Below, one piece after another: positions 37,677 to 48,299 of a stretch of DNA of 64,000 nucleotides. A program made the translations under genes and the position numbers. This stretch comes from Nicotiana tabacum. Lineage: Eukaryota; Streptophyta; Magnoliopsida; Solanales; Solanaceae. The number at the start of each line of letters is the position of its first letter. The first letter of the stretch is position 1. The notes under the pieces are model-generated. The model had not been told where the DNA came from. It saw only the letters and a list, made by a program, of their open reading frames with translations, and did not search any database. The stretch covers positions 64,733,990-64,797,989 of the forward strand of contig NC_134095.1 in NCBI RefSeq assembly GCF_000715075.1, in the 5' to 3' direction.

Positions 37677-37688
37677 GCTCTGATACCA
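37677..37688 (-). other. Primer binding site, tRNA-iMet type (complete chromovirus)
   Basis: The minus strand reads TGGTATCAGAGC, starting three bases inside the LTR end at 37692. Confidence 0.93.
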
Positions 37689-37691
37689 TGT

Positions 37692-40317
37692 TGTCATGAT
37701 CCAATTTCATTATAGGTCACGATGGCGCCCAACACCATTGTCAGGCAAGCCAACCCGAAGCTATTAGTGTGTTTTCATTTTACTTTACCAAACAACTCCA
37801 GCATTTTCATAACTTGAATTTAAAGCAAGTGATAATTAGCAACTTAAAGTAATAGATATACAACCCAAAAGAATAGTCTACCAATGTGTGTGCCAAGACC
37901 TGGTATCACAAGTATATGGGCATCTAGTAGAGTATATAAAAGAATAAATCTATGCTACTGTCTGAAATAGAATAGACAGTCAAAAACAAAAAGAGACTCC
38001 ATCATGCTCTTGAACGACATAGGAAGGGAGAAGCTAACCGTGGAATTTTGGCCTAATATCAAGAATGCGCACCAGACTGGTAGCCAGATATACATGCCTC
38101 AGATTCTGTACAATTAAGTACAGAAGCGTATACCTAGAAAGTATCCAATCTAACCTCGAAGAAGTAGTGACGAGGGATCGACTTGACACTTACTAAGGTC
38201 AATTCCAATAATAATTAAAGATTATACTAAGAATGGATAACATGGACATAATGGCAAGCTCAGAATTTAAAGAGACCAATATATCAGTTTCAGTCATGTC
38301 TTATAATAGTTGCACTTCAAGGCATTTAACAGAGTAAGTCAGGGATGAGATTTCACATAAATATCATGCGCACATTATGTCGAGGTCGTACGGCTCGGTC
38401 CAACATAAAAGAAAATGTGCACTGCCAGTGGGTCGAATGGTGCGAACCATAGATGCATCTATTTCTACCGAGGCCCGATCCAAAAATCTCAATTATTATC
38501 AAGAAGGGACATAAAGGCGCATTCATAATCAAATAAATTCATACAAGTTCTCAAGTAAGTGCATACGTTCATATATATATTTTCAAACTCTAACATGTCC
38601 TAAGTGATCTCATTAGTATGAAAGGATATAAACATTTGCAAATATGGCATGATACGGGTCCTAAACTACCCAGACAATTAGCATAATAGTAGCTACACAC
38701 GGACTCTCGTCACCACGTACGTACGTAGCTCTCCCAAAAAATCACATACATTTATTAGATTTACTTAGGGGTTTATTTCCCTCTTACGAGGTTAGAAAGG
38801 AGACTCACCTCGCTCCAAATCTTGACTCACCTCGCTCCAAATATTACTTCAAATATCAAGAATGTGCTCAAACTCTTAATTTGGAGCCGAACGATCCAAA
38901 ACAAATTAAACAGGGTAAGAACTAGTCAAAACAAGCTCAAGAGTTCATATTCCAACTATTAAAGTAATTCCCCAATCCTAAATACATATTTCCTAAAATC
39001 CATCCCCGGGCCCACGCGCCCGGATTCTGGAATTTTTTTAGGAAAGTTGTTACCCATAACCTAAGGATCAAGAATATATTATTTTTACTTTATTCCATAA
39101 CAAATTTCGTGGTTAAATCTTGTTTTTATCAAAACCCTAGGTTTTACTCTAATCCCGTAATTTTTCACTAATCTTTATGTGTTAATCTACCCAAAACCCA
39201 AGTATTAAACTCACATTAAGCAGAAATGACTTACCTCACAATTCTAGGTTGAAATCCCCTCTTTGGAAGCTCGCAAATCACCCAAACAATGAAGGAAATG
39301 TGTCAAAACTAACACACTCACGTAATAAATGAAGGCACTGCCTTCAGTGATTTCCGCACTTGCGGTTAGGGGACCGCATCTGCGGTCTCGCTTCTGCAAG
39401 GGAATATCCGCATCTGTAGAGTTGAGTTGGGCTGGCTGGGACCACTTTTGCGATCTGGGGGCTGCTCTTGCGGGCCCGCTTCTGCGGAAAGGGAGCCACA
39501 TCTGCAGTTCCTGGGCTCCTCCCCCTTGGCCGCACCTGCGAGGGGTCGACCGCTTCTGCGGTCTCGCACTTGCGCCTGACCAACAGCAGGTGCGGTTATG
39601 AAAGATACCTGGAGCTTCAGCTCTTTCCAAAATTTTCCAACTTTTTTCGAGCCTCGTCTGATTGACGTTCAGGGCCCCCGGGCCCCGCCCGAATATACCA
39701 ACAAGTTTGAAATCATAAAACGGATTCGTTCAAACCCTCGGAATGCCCGAAACAACGCTAAATCTAAGAATCACCTCCTAAAACCAATTGAATCAAACTT
39801 ATGAACTCAAGCTCTTCAATTTACCTCCAATGCGACGAAACACACTTGCACTACACAGATTGACACCAATTTTTGCCTGCAAGTATTAAATGGCAATACG
39901 GAACTATTCTCGATCTCAAAACTCCATTCGGACCTCGATAACACAAAAACTCGCTCCAAAATGAATATTTAAGAACTTCAAAATCCTTAAGGAGTCAACT
40001 TTCACTATTAGGCACCAAAATGCTCCCAGGTCATTCAAAACTCGATTCGGACATACGTCCAAGTCTGAAATCATCATACGAACCTGTTGGAACCTTCAAA
40101 TCCGGATTCCGAGGTCGTTCATTCAAAACGTTGACCGAAGTCAAACTTGGCCTTTTAAGCAAATCTTAAGGAACCAAGTGTTCCGATTTCAACCCAAAAT
40201 TTTCCAAATCCCGAACCAACCATTCCCGCAAGTCATAAATCAGTAAAAGCAAGTATGAGAAGTCTTATCTAGGGGAACGAGGTTCTAAAAGGCAAAACGT
40301 CCAGTCGGGTCTTTACA
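37692..40317 (-). repeat. 5' LTR of the complete chromovirus
   Basis: On the minus strand it starts TGTAAAGACCCGACTGG (40317) and ends GGATCATGACA (37692), 2626 bp. It resembles 29792-32479 but has many substitutions, so the insertion is not recent. CG words lie at 39348-39600. Confidence 0.93.
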
Positions 40318-41132
40318 AAAACATATATAATCCAGTCAAAAGTAATACAACTTCTTGTTGTATAGGATTCGGTCAAACAGGTACAACTTACGTACACTTT
40401 TCATACAATAATTACATACAAATTTTTGTTAGTTGTATATATCTTATACGTCGTTTTGTACCCCAATATATACAATTTATTTATGCCTTCCTTTTCGAGT
40501 TTCAATCCGAAATTTTAATCAAATCAAACTCGAGTCTTTACCAAACTTCCTCAAAATTTAAATATAAACTTCAAAAAAATATTTTCAATCATTTGCAATA
40601 ACATCCGATCCAAATAAATAATAATTTTGTAAAATCTAATTTCTCAATTCAAAGCTTTGAAACTTTTTAATAGTTGTCAATGGAGTTTAAACTTATATCG
40701 TTACGGTATAATGTAATTTTTTATTTTAAATTTCAGTTTAACTTCAATCATATAGTCATTAATTTTCTCTGAGCCTAAGGATTTCAACATCATTAGATAA
40801 GTTGATTCTTGACAGTCTTATTCTTCATCGAGGTTGTACGTTGCTACTATTTCTTCAGGTGTTGTCCATCTCTCTGATTATAGGTATTCAAAAGCTATTA
40901 GTTAGATTAAATGGTACATTGAGACTCTTTCATATCTGCTCCATTTACTCACTAGTTTGATATTAATAGTATAAGTTGGCAACTTGGAGTCATTCAGATT
41001 ATTAATAATCTAATGCGTGTAAGAATAGGGACATTCCTCGTACCTTGATTTGAAATTTTTTCTTTCTATAGCCAACCTTCACAGTCTAGAATGAGGGAGA
41101 AAGAAGAAGGAGAGAAAATAGGAAAGATTATA
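40318..41132. other. AT-rich spacer, no gene seen
   Basis: No long frame, repeat ends or recognisable motif in either strand. Confidence 0.5.
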
Positions 41133-42118
41133 GGGTGTGTTTGGTATGAAGAAAAATATTTTTCAGAAAAAGTTTTTCAATTTTTCTATGTTTGTTTGAC
41201 TTAAATATTTCGAAAAATATTTTCCTTATGAACTCATTTTCCTTTAATTGAAGAAAAATGACTTTTCTACCAAGAGGAGAAAAAATATTTTCCAAAATTC
41301 TCTTTCAACATTCCCTATTCCTACCCCCACCCTCGCTCCCAATTCACACCTTCAGCACCCAGCCCCATACACTATAATCCCCTACCCTAAAAAATCTCCC
41401 CCTCCCTAACCAACCCTCGCACCTAGCCCCCCACCATCTTCTGCCATCCCTCTCCAACTCGCCTCTGACCTCGAGATCCAAAACTCAGACCCAAAGTTCA
41501 AGGGGTTGGGGTATGAGTTTTAGGGTCCGAATGGTGGTCAGAGGCCATGGTTAGAGTTAAGATCGGGGTCAAGGTTCAAGGTCGAGATCAGAATAGGGTT
41601 AGGGGTCAGGGTTGAGATCAGATTTTAGAGTCAAGGGACAGGGTCAGTTGGGGGTCAAAGGTCAAGAATGGAGTTGGGGGTTGAGGTGCGTTGGGGTTTA
41701 GGGTCAATTTTGGGTGGGGACCAGGGTCAGGGGTCATGGATCGAGTGTCCGAAGTCGGGGGTTAGGTTTCGGGGTAGGGAGTGGGGGTCGTACCCTAACT
41801 CCTAATCCTGATCACGACTCTAAACTCAACTTGGAGGAATCTAGAATCCTCATCCGATCTCAGTCCTGAATGCTAATTGCACACCTCGGGCCCCGCCTGA
41901 CCTTGAATTCTGACCCGTACTTGAATTCGGATCGCACCTCCACTAACCGAGCTCCTCTATTCGTCCTCATCCATTTCGTCTCTTTTTAGTGTCTACCTAA
42001 ATTCTATTTTTTCTCAAAAAATATTTTTTACTTACTAATCAAACGCTAGGAAATAAGTAAGAAAATTACTTAATTAAAAAAAATATAAATAATTTTAGGA
42101 AAATATCCATACCAAAGA
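41133..42118. mobile_element. MITE-like element, relative of 25362-29629
   Basis: The left end AGGGTGTGTTTGGTATGAA (41133) and the right end ATATCCATACCAAAG (42104-42118) form imperfect terminal inverted repeats followed by AAAATATTTTTC runs. The interior is pyrimidine-rich (41320-41460), then a degenerate GGGTCA/GGGTTAG-rich tract (41500-41770). No coding capacity. Confidence 0.65.
41500..41800. repeat. Degenerate GGGTCA-type low-complexity tract
   Basis: GGGTCA, GGGTTA and AGGTCA words recur irregularly, often preceded by A or AAGG. This looks like a decayed short tandem array inside the MITE-like element. Confidence 0.65.
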
Positions 42119-42150
42119 TTGAAGTCTAATACATTACTTTATATATAAAT

Positions 42151-42197
<47 letters not shown>
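42151..42197. repeat. (TA)n microsatellite
   Basis: About 23 TA units beginning after GGTATATA. Confidence 0.95.
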
Positions 42198-42200
<3 letters not shown>

Positions 42201-42829
42201 ATGAGTAGGCGATAACTGCTATAAGAGGGGTAAGTAAGTTTATAATATAACATAAATAGGTAAAAGAGAAAACTACCTAGTTAGGTATTTCAGAGCAAAG
42301 ATACTACCAACATTAGCCAATTCATAAAATACTACCAATATTAGCCAAATGCTATCAATATTAGCTCAATTGATTATTTGTATGCTTCTCCCTTCCATAG
42401 CTTTAAAATTATGGTGTTCTTCGAAACTTTTCCACTGCAATCAAGAGTTTCTCTTCCCAACTTTTCTCTCTTATATCATTAATATTTGATCACTCATATC
42501 ATGAGAAGATGGCTTGTTTGGAAATTTCTCATTTGTCTTTATCGCATTCGAATTGCTTTGCCACTTGGTAGCATATTTGAAATTTTTTCTCTTTTAGTAT
42601 TATTTTTATTTTTTTTTCTTCAAATTCCTCTAATCAATTAGCACTATTTAAATCAGTAAACATGCCCTACTCCTTGAGTTACTAACTAAGTTCAATATAT
42701 GATATTCAAAACTATTTGTTACCTCACTCCAGTTCAAATTATTCCATCAAACAATACATTAGCCCCTTGCTCCTTTTTTCTGTCATTTGGGAGTCAACTA
42801 GTTAAACAATTTTAGGGGACTATAATTCT

Positions 42830-43375
42830 AATAAAAAATTTCGTGCATAAAACACCATTTGGTTGCTTGAAAAGTGACGAGGACGGGCAAAAACTTCATT
42901 TACAACCATTGGAAAAGCTTGTCTCTTGGCTTAAAAGGTTGAATTTGAAATTGTGGTTTGTTTCAATTGGGTGTTATTGGATAATATTAAAAATATTTTA
43001 AGGAGTTTGAATCTCAATTTTGAAATAAATTGGTGGAGATTTGAGATGGTTTGAATTGAAATTTAAGCCAAACTTAAAATAGAAGATGAACATGATAGAA
43101 GATGAGATGTGTATCCCTATGTATCACTTGTGTATCTCACATGTGTATCCTTTACAAATGCATGTATACATGTATGTGAAATATATGTGCTGAAAAAATA
43201 TATTTTAAACTCGATTGCACCTATGAATTTTAACCCCAAACCAGTCCAAATCACCCTCAATCTTTCTCAAAATTGGTATGTTGTTCCACCTATGTGTTTT
43301 CAACTAATTTCAACCATATCCATCGGGAAAATATTTTTTGCCTAGATTTTTTGAATGTTGTATATCAGTTATTAT
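42830..43375 (+). repeat. Dispersed repeat with internal GTATCACATGT-like tandem units (copy A)
   Basis: The segment matches the reverse complement of 62290-62820 over several hundred bases. Shared phrases include GGAGTTTGAATCTCAATTTTG, AAGATGAACATG and TTTCAACCATA-CCAT-type wording. In the middle are short tandem units of the form TGTATCACATG (43105-43190). Possibly a non-autonomous DNA element; the ends are not defined. Confidence 0.6.
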
Positions 43376-43885
43376 ATTTTGTTTTCCGTGAAGCTTTGTT
43401 TCTTTGTTAACTAATTACGAAAATCCATTAAGCTAAAAACCGATAGTAACAAAATTTAGATTTTATTAGTGAATTGATTTTCGAATTTGAAGTAAAATAA
43501 TTTGTTTCATGAGATTTCATACTTTGCTTTGGTTCAATATTTTCCGATTTATTTTGAAAGAGAAAAAGAGTTTAGATGGCGGTAGGAAAAGAGATGCAAT
43601 CAGGCCATTAAATTTTCATAGGGACGCATGGCTTCCATCTATATATGGATTGAAAATTACTGAAGCTTCACTTGCTGGATCCGAACCCTTAATAAAAAAT
43701 TCTTTCTTGTCTAGGTTTTTAATATATATATATATTGGTAATACTTACTGATTATTTTTAATAGCATAACTTAATGGCTAATTGTTGTTTGTAGTTCTCT
43801 TAGTTAAAAATCCGATGGAATTTTTTTAATGTGAAAATCACTGAGACGTTCTTTTTTGGGAGGTGAAGGCCTTAATTCTGAAAAA
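43376..43885. other. AT-rich spacer, no gene seen
   Basis: An 80-codon open frame at 43509-43751 has no recognisable similarity and unremarkable composition. It is treated as chance. Confidence 0.4.
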
Positions 43886-43889
43886 AAAA

Positions 43890-44335
43890 TCAGAACTAGT
43901 CATATTTATAATTGGTAATTTAAAAATAGCCACAGTTTTCAAAAGTAATCAAAATTTAGTCGTTTTTTCATATAAAGATAAAATTCGAATAAAACACCCT
44001 TGAAAATCCGACAAAATTTCAGCATAATATGTTGGAATTCAAATTTTATACATATGAAATTCCCAGCATAATATGTTAGAATTTCATAATGTGCTGGAGT
44101 TCCAATATAATACGCTGAAAGTTTATACCAAGGAACTCCATTAACCATCATATTATGCTGGAACTTTCCGTGTGCTGGAGTTACAACATAATATACTGGA
44201 AGTTTATATGCAGGAACTTCATAATCTAATATATTATGCTGGAACTTTTCATTTTTCAGCAAAATATTGACTAGTTTTAAATGACTTTGCAAACGCTGAC
44301 TATTTTTTAATTATCGGCTGGCTAGCCCGTGCTAT
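43890..44335. mobile_element. Solanaceae-type repeat with GCTGGAGTTCCA/CAGCATAATAT units, upstream of the mTERF gene
   Basis: It starts near AAAATAGCCACAGTTTTC and ends near GCCCGTGCTATTTTCACC. The middle is an irregular tandem and inverted array of CAGCATAATAT, GTGCTGGAGTT and TATGCTGGAAC words. These can pair with one another. Elements of this look are common near solanaceous genes. The termini and class are not proven. Confidence 0.6.
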
Positions 44336-44426
44336 TTTCACCTTAAATTCTTGAAGCTGTCCCATGCTTTAAAGGCTGCTGTTCGATGTCTAACATGAAC
44401 CCAACACAATCGGTCCATGTATTGAT

Positions 44427-44437
44427 GGCCCAGCCCA
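44427..44437. promoter_or_regulatory. Site-II-like promoter motif of the mTERF gene
   Basis: GGCCCAGCCCA contains two adjacent TGGGCC/TGGGCT motifs on the minus strand, about 205 bp before the coding start. Site-II elements (TGGGCY), bound by TCP factors, are frequent in plant genes for organelle and ribosomal proteins. This suits the product. Confidence 0.45.
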
Positions 44438-44501
44438 TGAGTCCATATTGAGGTCAAAATTGTTCTTCTTTCTTCCTCCTCAATATTCCCATTGAAGTTT
44501 A

Positions 44502-44537
44502 ATGGATATCAGCTTCGTTCTGCTGCAACAAAGGTAA
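44502..44537 (+). other. Upstream ORF 1 in the mTERF leader
   Basis: An 11-codon frame from ATG at 44502 ends at TAA (44535-44537). The TAA overlaps the sequence AAGGTAAGTAAG, which could also be a 5' UTR intron donor. If that intron is used, this uORF would change. Confidence 0.4.
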
Positions 44538-44619
44538 GTAAGGCTCTTACCTTTTCACCCTTTGAGCGTCCATACATTCCATTTTTTCTACTTGTAAGTG
44601 AATTCATTTCGATTCTTGA

Positions 44620-44646
44620 ATGATCTTTGTTTCTCCACTGAAATGA
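44620..44646 (+). other. Upstream ORF 2, overlapping the mTERF start codon
   Basis: ATG at 44620 opens eight codons ending in TGA at 44644-44646. The main ATG is 44643-44645, so stop and start overlap as ATGA. This geometry would allow termination-coupled re-initiation. Confidence 0.5.
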
Positions 44647-46151
44647 CCTCAATGTTAAGAAGAAACCAATCCTTAAAAACAATCCTCAGAACCCCAAAAG
44701 ACCCATTTACGAAACCAACCCTTAAACCCTACAAAAACCCTCAAACCTCATCTACTTACTTTCCCCCCAGGGTATTAAACCAAATATCCTTTTCGACCCA
44801 TTCCTCGAAATTCCCTGAATATGAAATGCCAACTGTAACATGGGGTGTAATCCAAGGCCGTAAAGAAAAGTTGGTGTCTCGTGTCATAATCTGTGATTAT
44901 TTGAAAAGTATAGGAATTATCCCTGATGAACTAGAGGAGTTAGAATTACCCTCAACCGTTGAAGTTATGCGCGAACGCGTTGAGTTCTTGCAGAAAATTG
45001 GACTGACAGTTGATGATATTAATGAATACCCTTTAATGCTTGGTTGTAGTGTGAGGAAAAACATTATTCCTGTTTTGACATACTTGGAAAAAATTGGGAT
45101 TCAAAAGTCTAGGCTTGGTGAGTTTGTTAAGAACTATCCCCAATGTCTACACGCCAGTGTTGTCGTGGAGCTTGTTCCAGTTATTAAATTTTTACGAGGC
45201 CTTGATGTTGAGAAACAAGATATTGGGTATGTTTTGATGAAATATCCCGAGTTGTTAGGATTTAAGCTTGAGGGAACAATGAGTACTTCAGTTGCTTACT
45301 TGGTTAGTATAGGGGTTAATCCGAGGGATGTAGGGCCGATGGTAACACAATATCCATATTTTCTTGGAATGAGAGTTGGGACGACGATTAAACCACTTGT
45401 GGATTATTTGGTTTCGTTGGGTTTGCCAAAGAAAATTTTGGCAAGGATGTTGGAGAAGCGAGCATATCTACTTGGTTATGATCTTGAGGAGACGGTGAAA
45501 CCTAATGTCAATTGCTTACTCAGTTTTGGAATTAGGAAGGATGCTTTGCCTTCTGTTATTGCACAATATCCACAAATTATTGGTTTGCCTTTGAAGGCTA
45601 AGCTGTCGTCGCAACAATATTTTTTTAACTTAAAGCTCAAGATTGATCCTGATGGTTTTGCTCGAATAATCGAGAAGATGCCGCAAATTGTTAGCCTACA
45701 CCAGCATGTGATAATGAAACCTGTTGAGTTCCTTCTTGGACGGGGATTTTCAGCTGGTGATGTGGCAAAGATGATTGTTAAATGTCCTCAGTTAGTTGCT
45801 TCGCAAGTTGGCCTCATGAAAAATAGCTATTACTTTTTCAAGAGTGATATGGGTAGACCAATGGATGAACTTTTGGACTTCCCGGACTACTTCACATATA
45901 GCTTGGAATCGAGAATCAAACCCAGGTACCAGAGAATGCAAAGCAAAGGAATCAGATGTTCTTTGGCTTGGTTTCTCAATTGTAGCGACCAAAGATTTGA
46001 AGAGAGATTGTATGGTGATTATATAGAGCCTGAAAGTTCTGGTCCGTCATTTTATATGGGTGGGAAGTTAGAGCTACCAGGCAATGAGATTGTATCAGAA
46101 GAGGAGGAAAGTGATGATGAAACACTTTATAGACGCACTGTCTCATTGTAG
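44643..46151 (+). CDS. MTERF4: Organelle-targeted mTERF-family protein, mTERF4 (BSM/RUG2)-like
   Basis: The gene is intronless and encodes 502 residues from the first in-frame ATG at 44643. The frame stays open upstream to a GTG at 44598, but plants do not normally start there. The first 60 residues are rich in Ser, Thr, Arg and Pro with few acids, like an organelle transit peptide. Then follow eight or so repeated mTERF motifs of about 30-35 residues with the typical P-x-x-L/I-x pattern (YPLMLGCS, YPQCLHAS, YPELLGFK, YPYFLGMR, YPQIIGLP, MPQIVSL, CPQLVASQ). These form a superhelix that binds nucleic acid. ELPSTVEVMRERVEFL, GFKLEGTMSTSVAYLV and CSLAWFLNCSD are characteristic of the mTERF4 branch, whose Arabidopsis member (BSM/RUG2) and maize member act in chloroplast RNA processing, including group II intron splicing. 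The acidic C-terminus (EEEESDDE) is also typical. The length is close to the family's usual 500-540. Family membership is near certain; the mTERF4 orthology is from recognised wording, not a search. Confidence 0.93.
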   Translation: MTSMLRRNQSLKTILRTPKDPFTKPTLKPYKNPQTSSTYFPPRVLNQISFSTHSSKFPEYEMPTVTWGVIQGRKEKLVSRVIICDYLKSIGIIPDELEELELPSTVEVMRERVEFLQKIGLTVDDINEYPLMLGCSVRKNIIPVLTYLEKIGIQKSRLGEFVKNYPQCLHASVVVELVPVIKFLRGLDVEKQDIGYVLMKYPELLGFKLEGTMSTSVAYLVSIGVNPRDVGPMVTQYPYFLGMRVGTTIKPLVDYLVSLGLPKKILARMLEKRAYLLGYDLEETVKPNVNCLLSFGIRKDALPSVIAQYPQIIGLPLKAKLSSQQYFFNLKLKIDPDGFARIIEKMPQIVSLHQHVIMKPVEFLLGRGFSAGDVAKMIVKCPQLVASQVGLMKNSYYFFKSDMGRPMDELLDFPDYFTYSLESRIKPRYQRMQSKGIRCSLAWFLNCSDQRFEERLYGDYIEPESSGPSFYMGGKLELPGNEIVSEEEESDDETLYRRTVSL

Positions 46152-46290
46152 TTTACTTTGTAACATTCATGAATTGGGTATAAATGCTAATATTGTTTCA
46201 ATATTAGTTGAATTCTTTTTCTGCTGTTCTGGTTTGCCTAGTACCCTTGTAACATCCTTATGTAATCATTAGCATGATAATATACTTTTT
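46152..46290 (+). other. Probable 3' UTR of the mTERF gene
   Basis: T-rich, with TTGTAACATCC and TGTAATCATTAGCATGATAATATA near 46250-46285, which resemble plant far-upstream and near-upstream polyadenylation signals. The exact cleavage site is not determinable. Confidence 0.4.
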
Positions 46291-46299
46291 TCAATCAAA

Positions 46300-48290
46300 A
46301 GAATTCCTCATCTGAATTATTTATCCAAAAAAAAAAAAGAAAAGGAATCATTTAACCAATCTGAGAACAAAATTGTGCATTGACAATTAGCAATCTTCTT
46401 GGCTTGGGATGAGCGGGAAGCTAATCCTCGTGAGCCCTTTCTTAAGATTTATGCAGCTGATGTGAGAAGCCTGTGCTACATCAATATGTACTCATCCCTG
46501 CTATTGATCAATAGCTCTCGCCTTCTGATGATATGTCATTTATATTGTGACTAGTTTGCAGCTTGTTCACACTTTGATTTACTTTGTATTAGGCTTGTGG
46601 ATGAAAAGGAAAAAGTACTGTTTAGCTGTTCTTCTGTTATTGACTTTGTAGGCCCCATACTCCTGAATGGTAGAGCAACTCCTGCGAGGTGGAAAGCTTT
46701 GCAGTATCTTAAAATGCTAGTCTTTGTTAGAACTTTACTACTGAAACAACAGAGCAATTTGATCCATGCTGTGTTGTCTTTTCTTTTTTCCTGGAGTTAT
46801 GTGCTATGATCTAACATAAGTACATAACACATCTCCTTGTTGCCATTCAGATGCCATATTATAAGAACTTTGTGAAAGAACTGAACGTACAGATTACTGA
46901 AGCCATCATACCTAACTTTTCTAGTACATAATGCTTTATGCATTCATAACTGACATGGTTCAAATAGAAGCTTCTGCAGTTATTTTTTTTTGAATTCCTG
47001 CCTTAACAGTGTGGACTAGGGGGTGTTTTACGATCATGAACTTGAAACCTTGCAGGCAGAGGTGTCTTCTTTAAGCTTTGAAGGATGCCATCTTATAGGC
47101 CATCCTACTGCGGCAACGACAATATAGATGTAATGCCTCATGTTTTCTTCTTCTTCTTCTTCTTCTTCCTTAATTTTTTGCCGTAGTTCTAGTTTACTTG
47201 CAAGATCAAGTTTTGTTTGCTTCAAATATTTCACTACATCCACTTTAAGCTGTAAGCCCCTACCATCCCTGCCCCTAGAGATAGTTACTAATCTGATCTC
47301 CATGTGTATAATATATTGAACAGAGGTATATCAGTTTGTATTCGTCAGTTTGCTCTTTTTTGTGCTTTAGCATCTTATTCTTTTCTTCCTTAACTGATGT
47401 TCGAGATGTCCACTGTGGAAGTACGCATTATCTGAATTGATGTTATGCGGGGCAGAATTATCTTTAACTGAGACTTGATCAAAGGCGGGATGGCTGTTCG
47501 AGATCCATTGAGATTGGCAAGGTATGACCAACATCTCATGGTTACAATTCAGAATCTCTTCTCTTGGTGCCTTGTAGTTGCTTCTTCTGAATACAGGTCA
47601 CTAGTGATATATATTTAGATTTTGCATAAAAAAAAAAAGAGATAAATTGAATAAAATTTTCCGTGTTTACTGGTTTAGAAAATAAATGCTGGGTTTGCTC
47701 TAGTAGATGGAGATGGCTAGCATCAGTTATAGTGCATGTGGATTTGATCATTTCAATTCCATCCAAATCGTAATGATGACGATTGTTTATATGGGATCTT
47801 TATAATACTGATATACTAATTGTAGTACGTGACTTTCAGTTGATATCTTCCTTGTCTTAGCTTTGCCCATTTTTTCCACTAAGTACTTGTTCTTAGCTTT
47901 CCTTCATTTGGTAAGATCTCTCCATGCTTGGTTGCTTTAGTAGATCAATGGCTCAGCTATTAACATTGAAGAAAGCATACTGAAATGAGAAAAAGTTGAT
48001 CATGCTTTCCTATTTAGTGTAGATCACAAGCTTGCCATCTTTGGTTTTTGACTATCCAAATATAAGATCAAACTGATAAAATGTCCTAACACCATAGCTT
48101 TAAGGGATTTGTAGAATCTTGATGGCGTTTTGTTGTATTAATACACTTGCGATCCATCTTGAGACACGTCTGTGTATTTTCTTAAATTAGCGTATGATTC
48201 CATTATCTCATCTCCACCAGAAGACCGTAGGTTATTAGTGGTGGATATGGTTCCATTCATTCTATTTCTTTGAGAATGAAACGTGATGTT
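46300..48290. other. Intergenic DNA, no gene recognised
   Basis: Mixed-composition sequence with only short frames. It contains a (TTC)n run at 47143-47168 and an A-rich tract at 46327-46340. No domain, RNA gene or element end was recognised. Confidence 0.5.
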
Positions 48291-48299
48291 TCATTGATG

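Larger units (their letters stand above)
29792..40317 (-). mobile_element. Structurally complete Ty3/gypsy chromovirus, minus strand, coding region decayed
   Basis: The element has two LTRs (5' LTR 37692-40317, 3' LTR 29792-32479), a primer site, a polypurine tract and gag-pol in the right order on the minus strand. Perfect AAAAC target copies lie at 29787-29791 and 40318-40322. It is 10.5 kb long. Stops and frame changes throughout gag and pol mean it cannot make its own proteins. The chromodomain and motif wording match the first element, placing it in the Tekay/Del group. Confidence 0.95.

Noticed and set aside
41500..41800. Interstitial telomere repeat
   Set aside because: Words resemble GGGTTAG in places, but the plant TTTAGGG unit does not recur in phase.
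44598..44642. A start 15 codons further upstream for the mTERF gene
   Set aside because: The codon there is GTG. The first in-frame ATG, at 44643, is the expected plant start.
45792..45992. Antisense frame within the mTERF gene
   Set aside because: It is a shadow of the coding sequence on the opposite strand.
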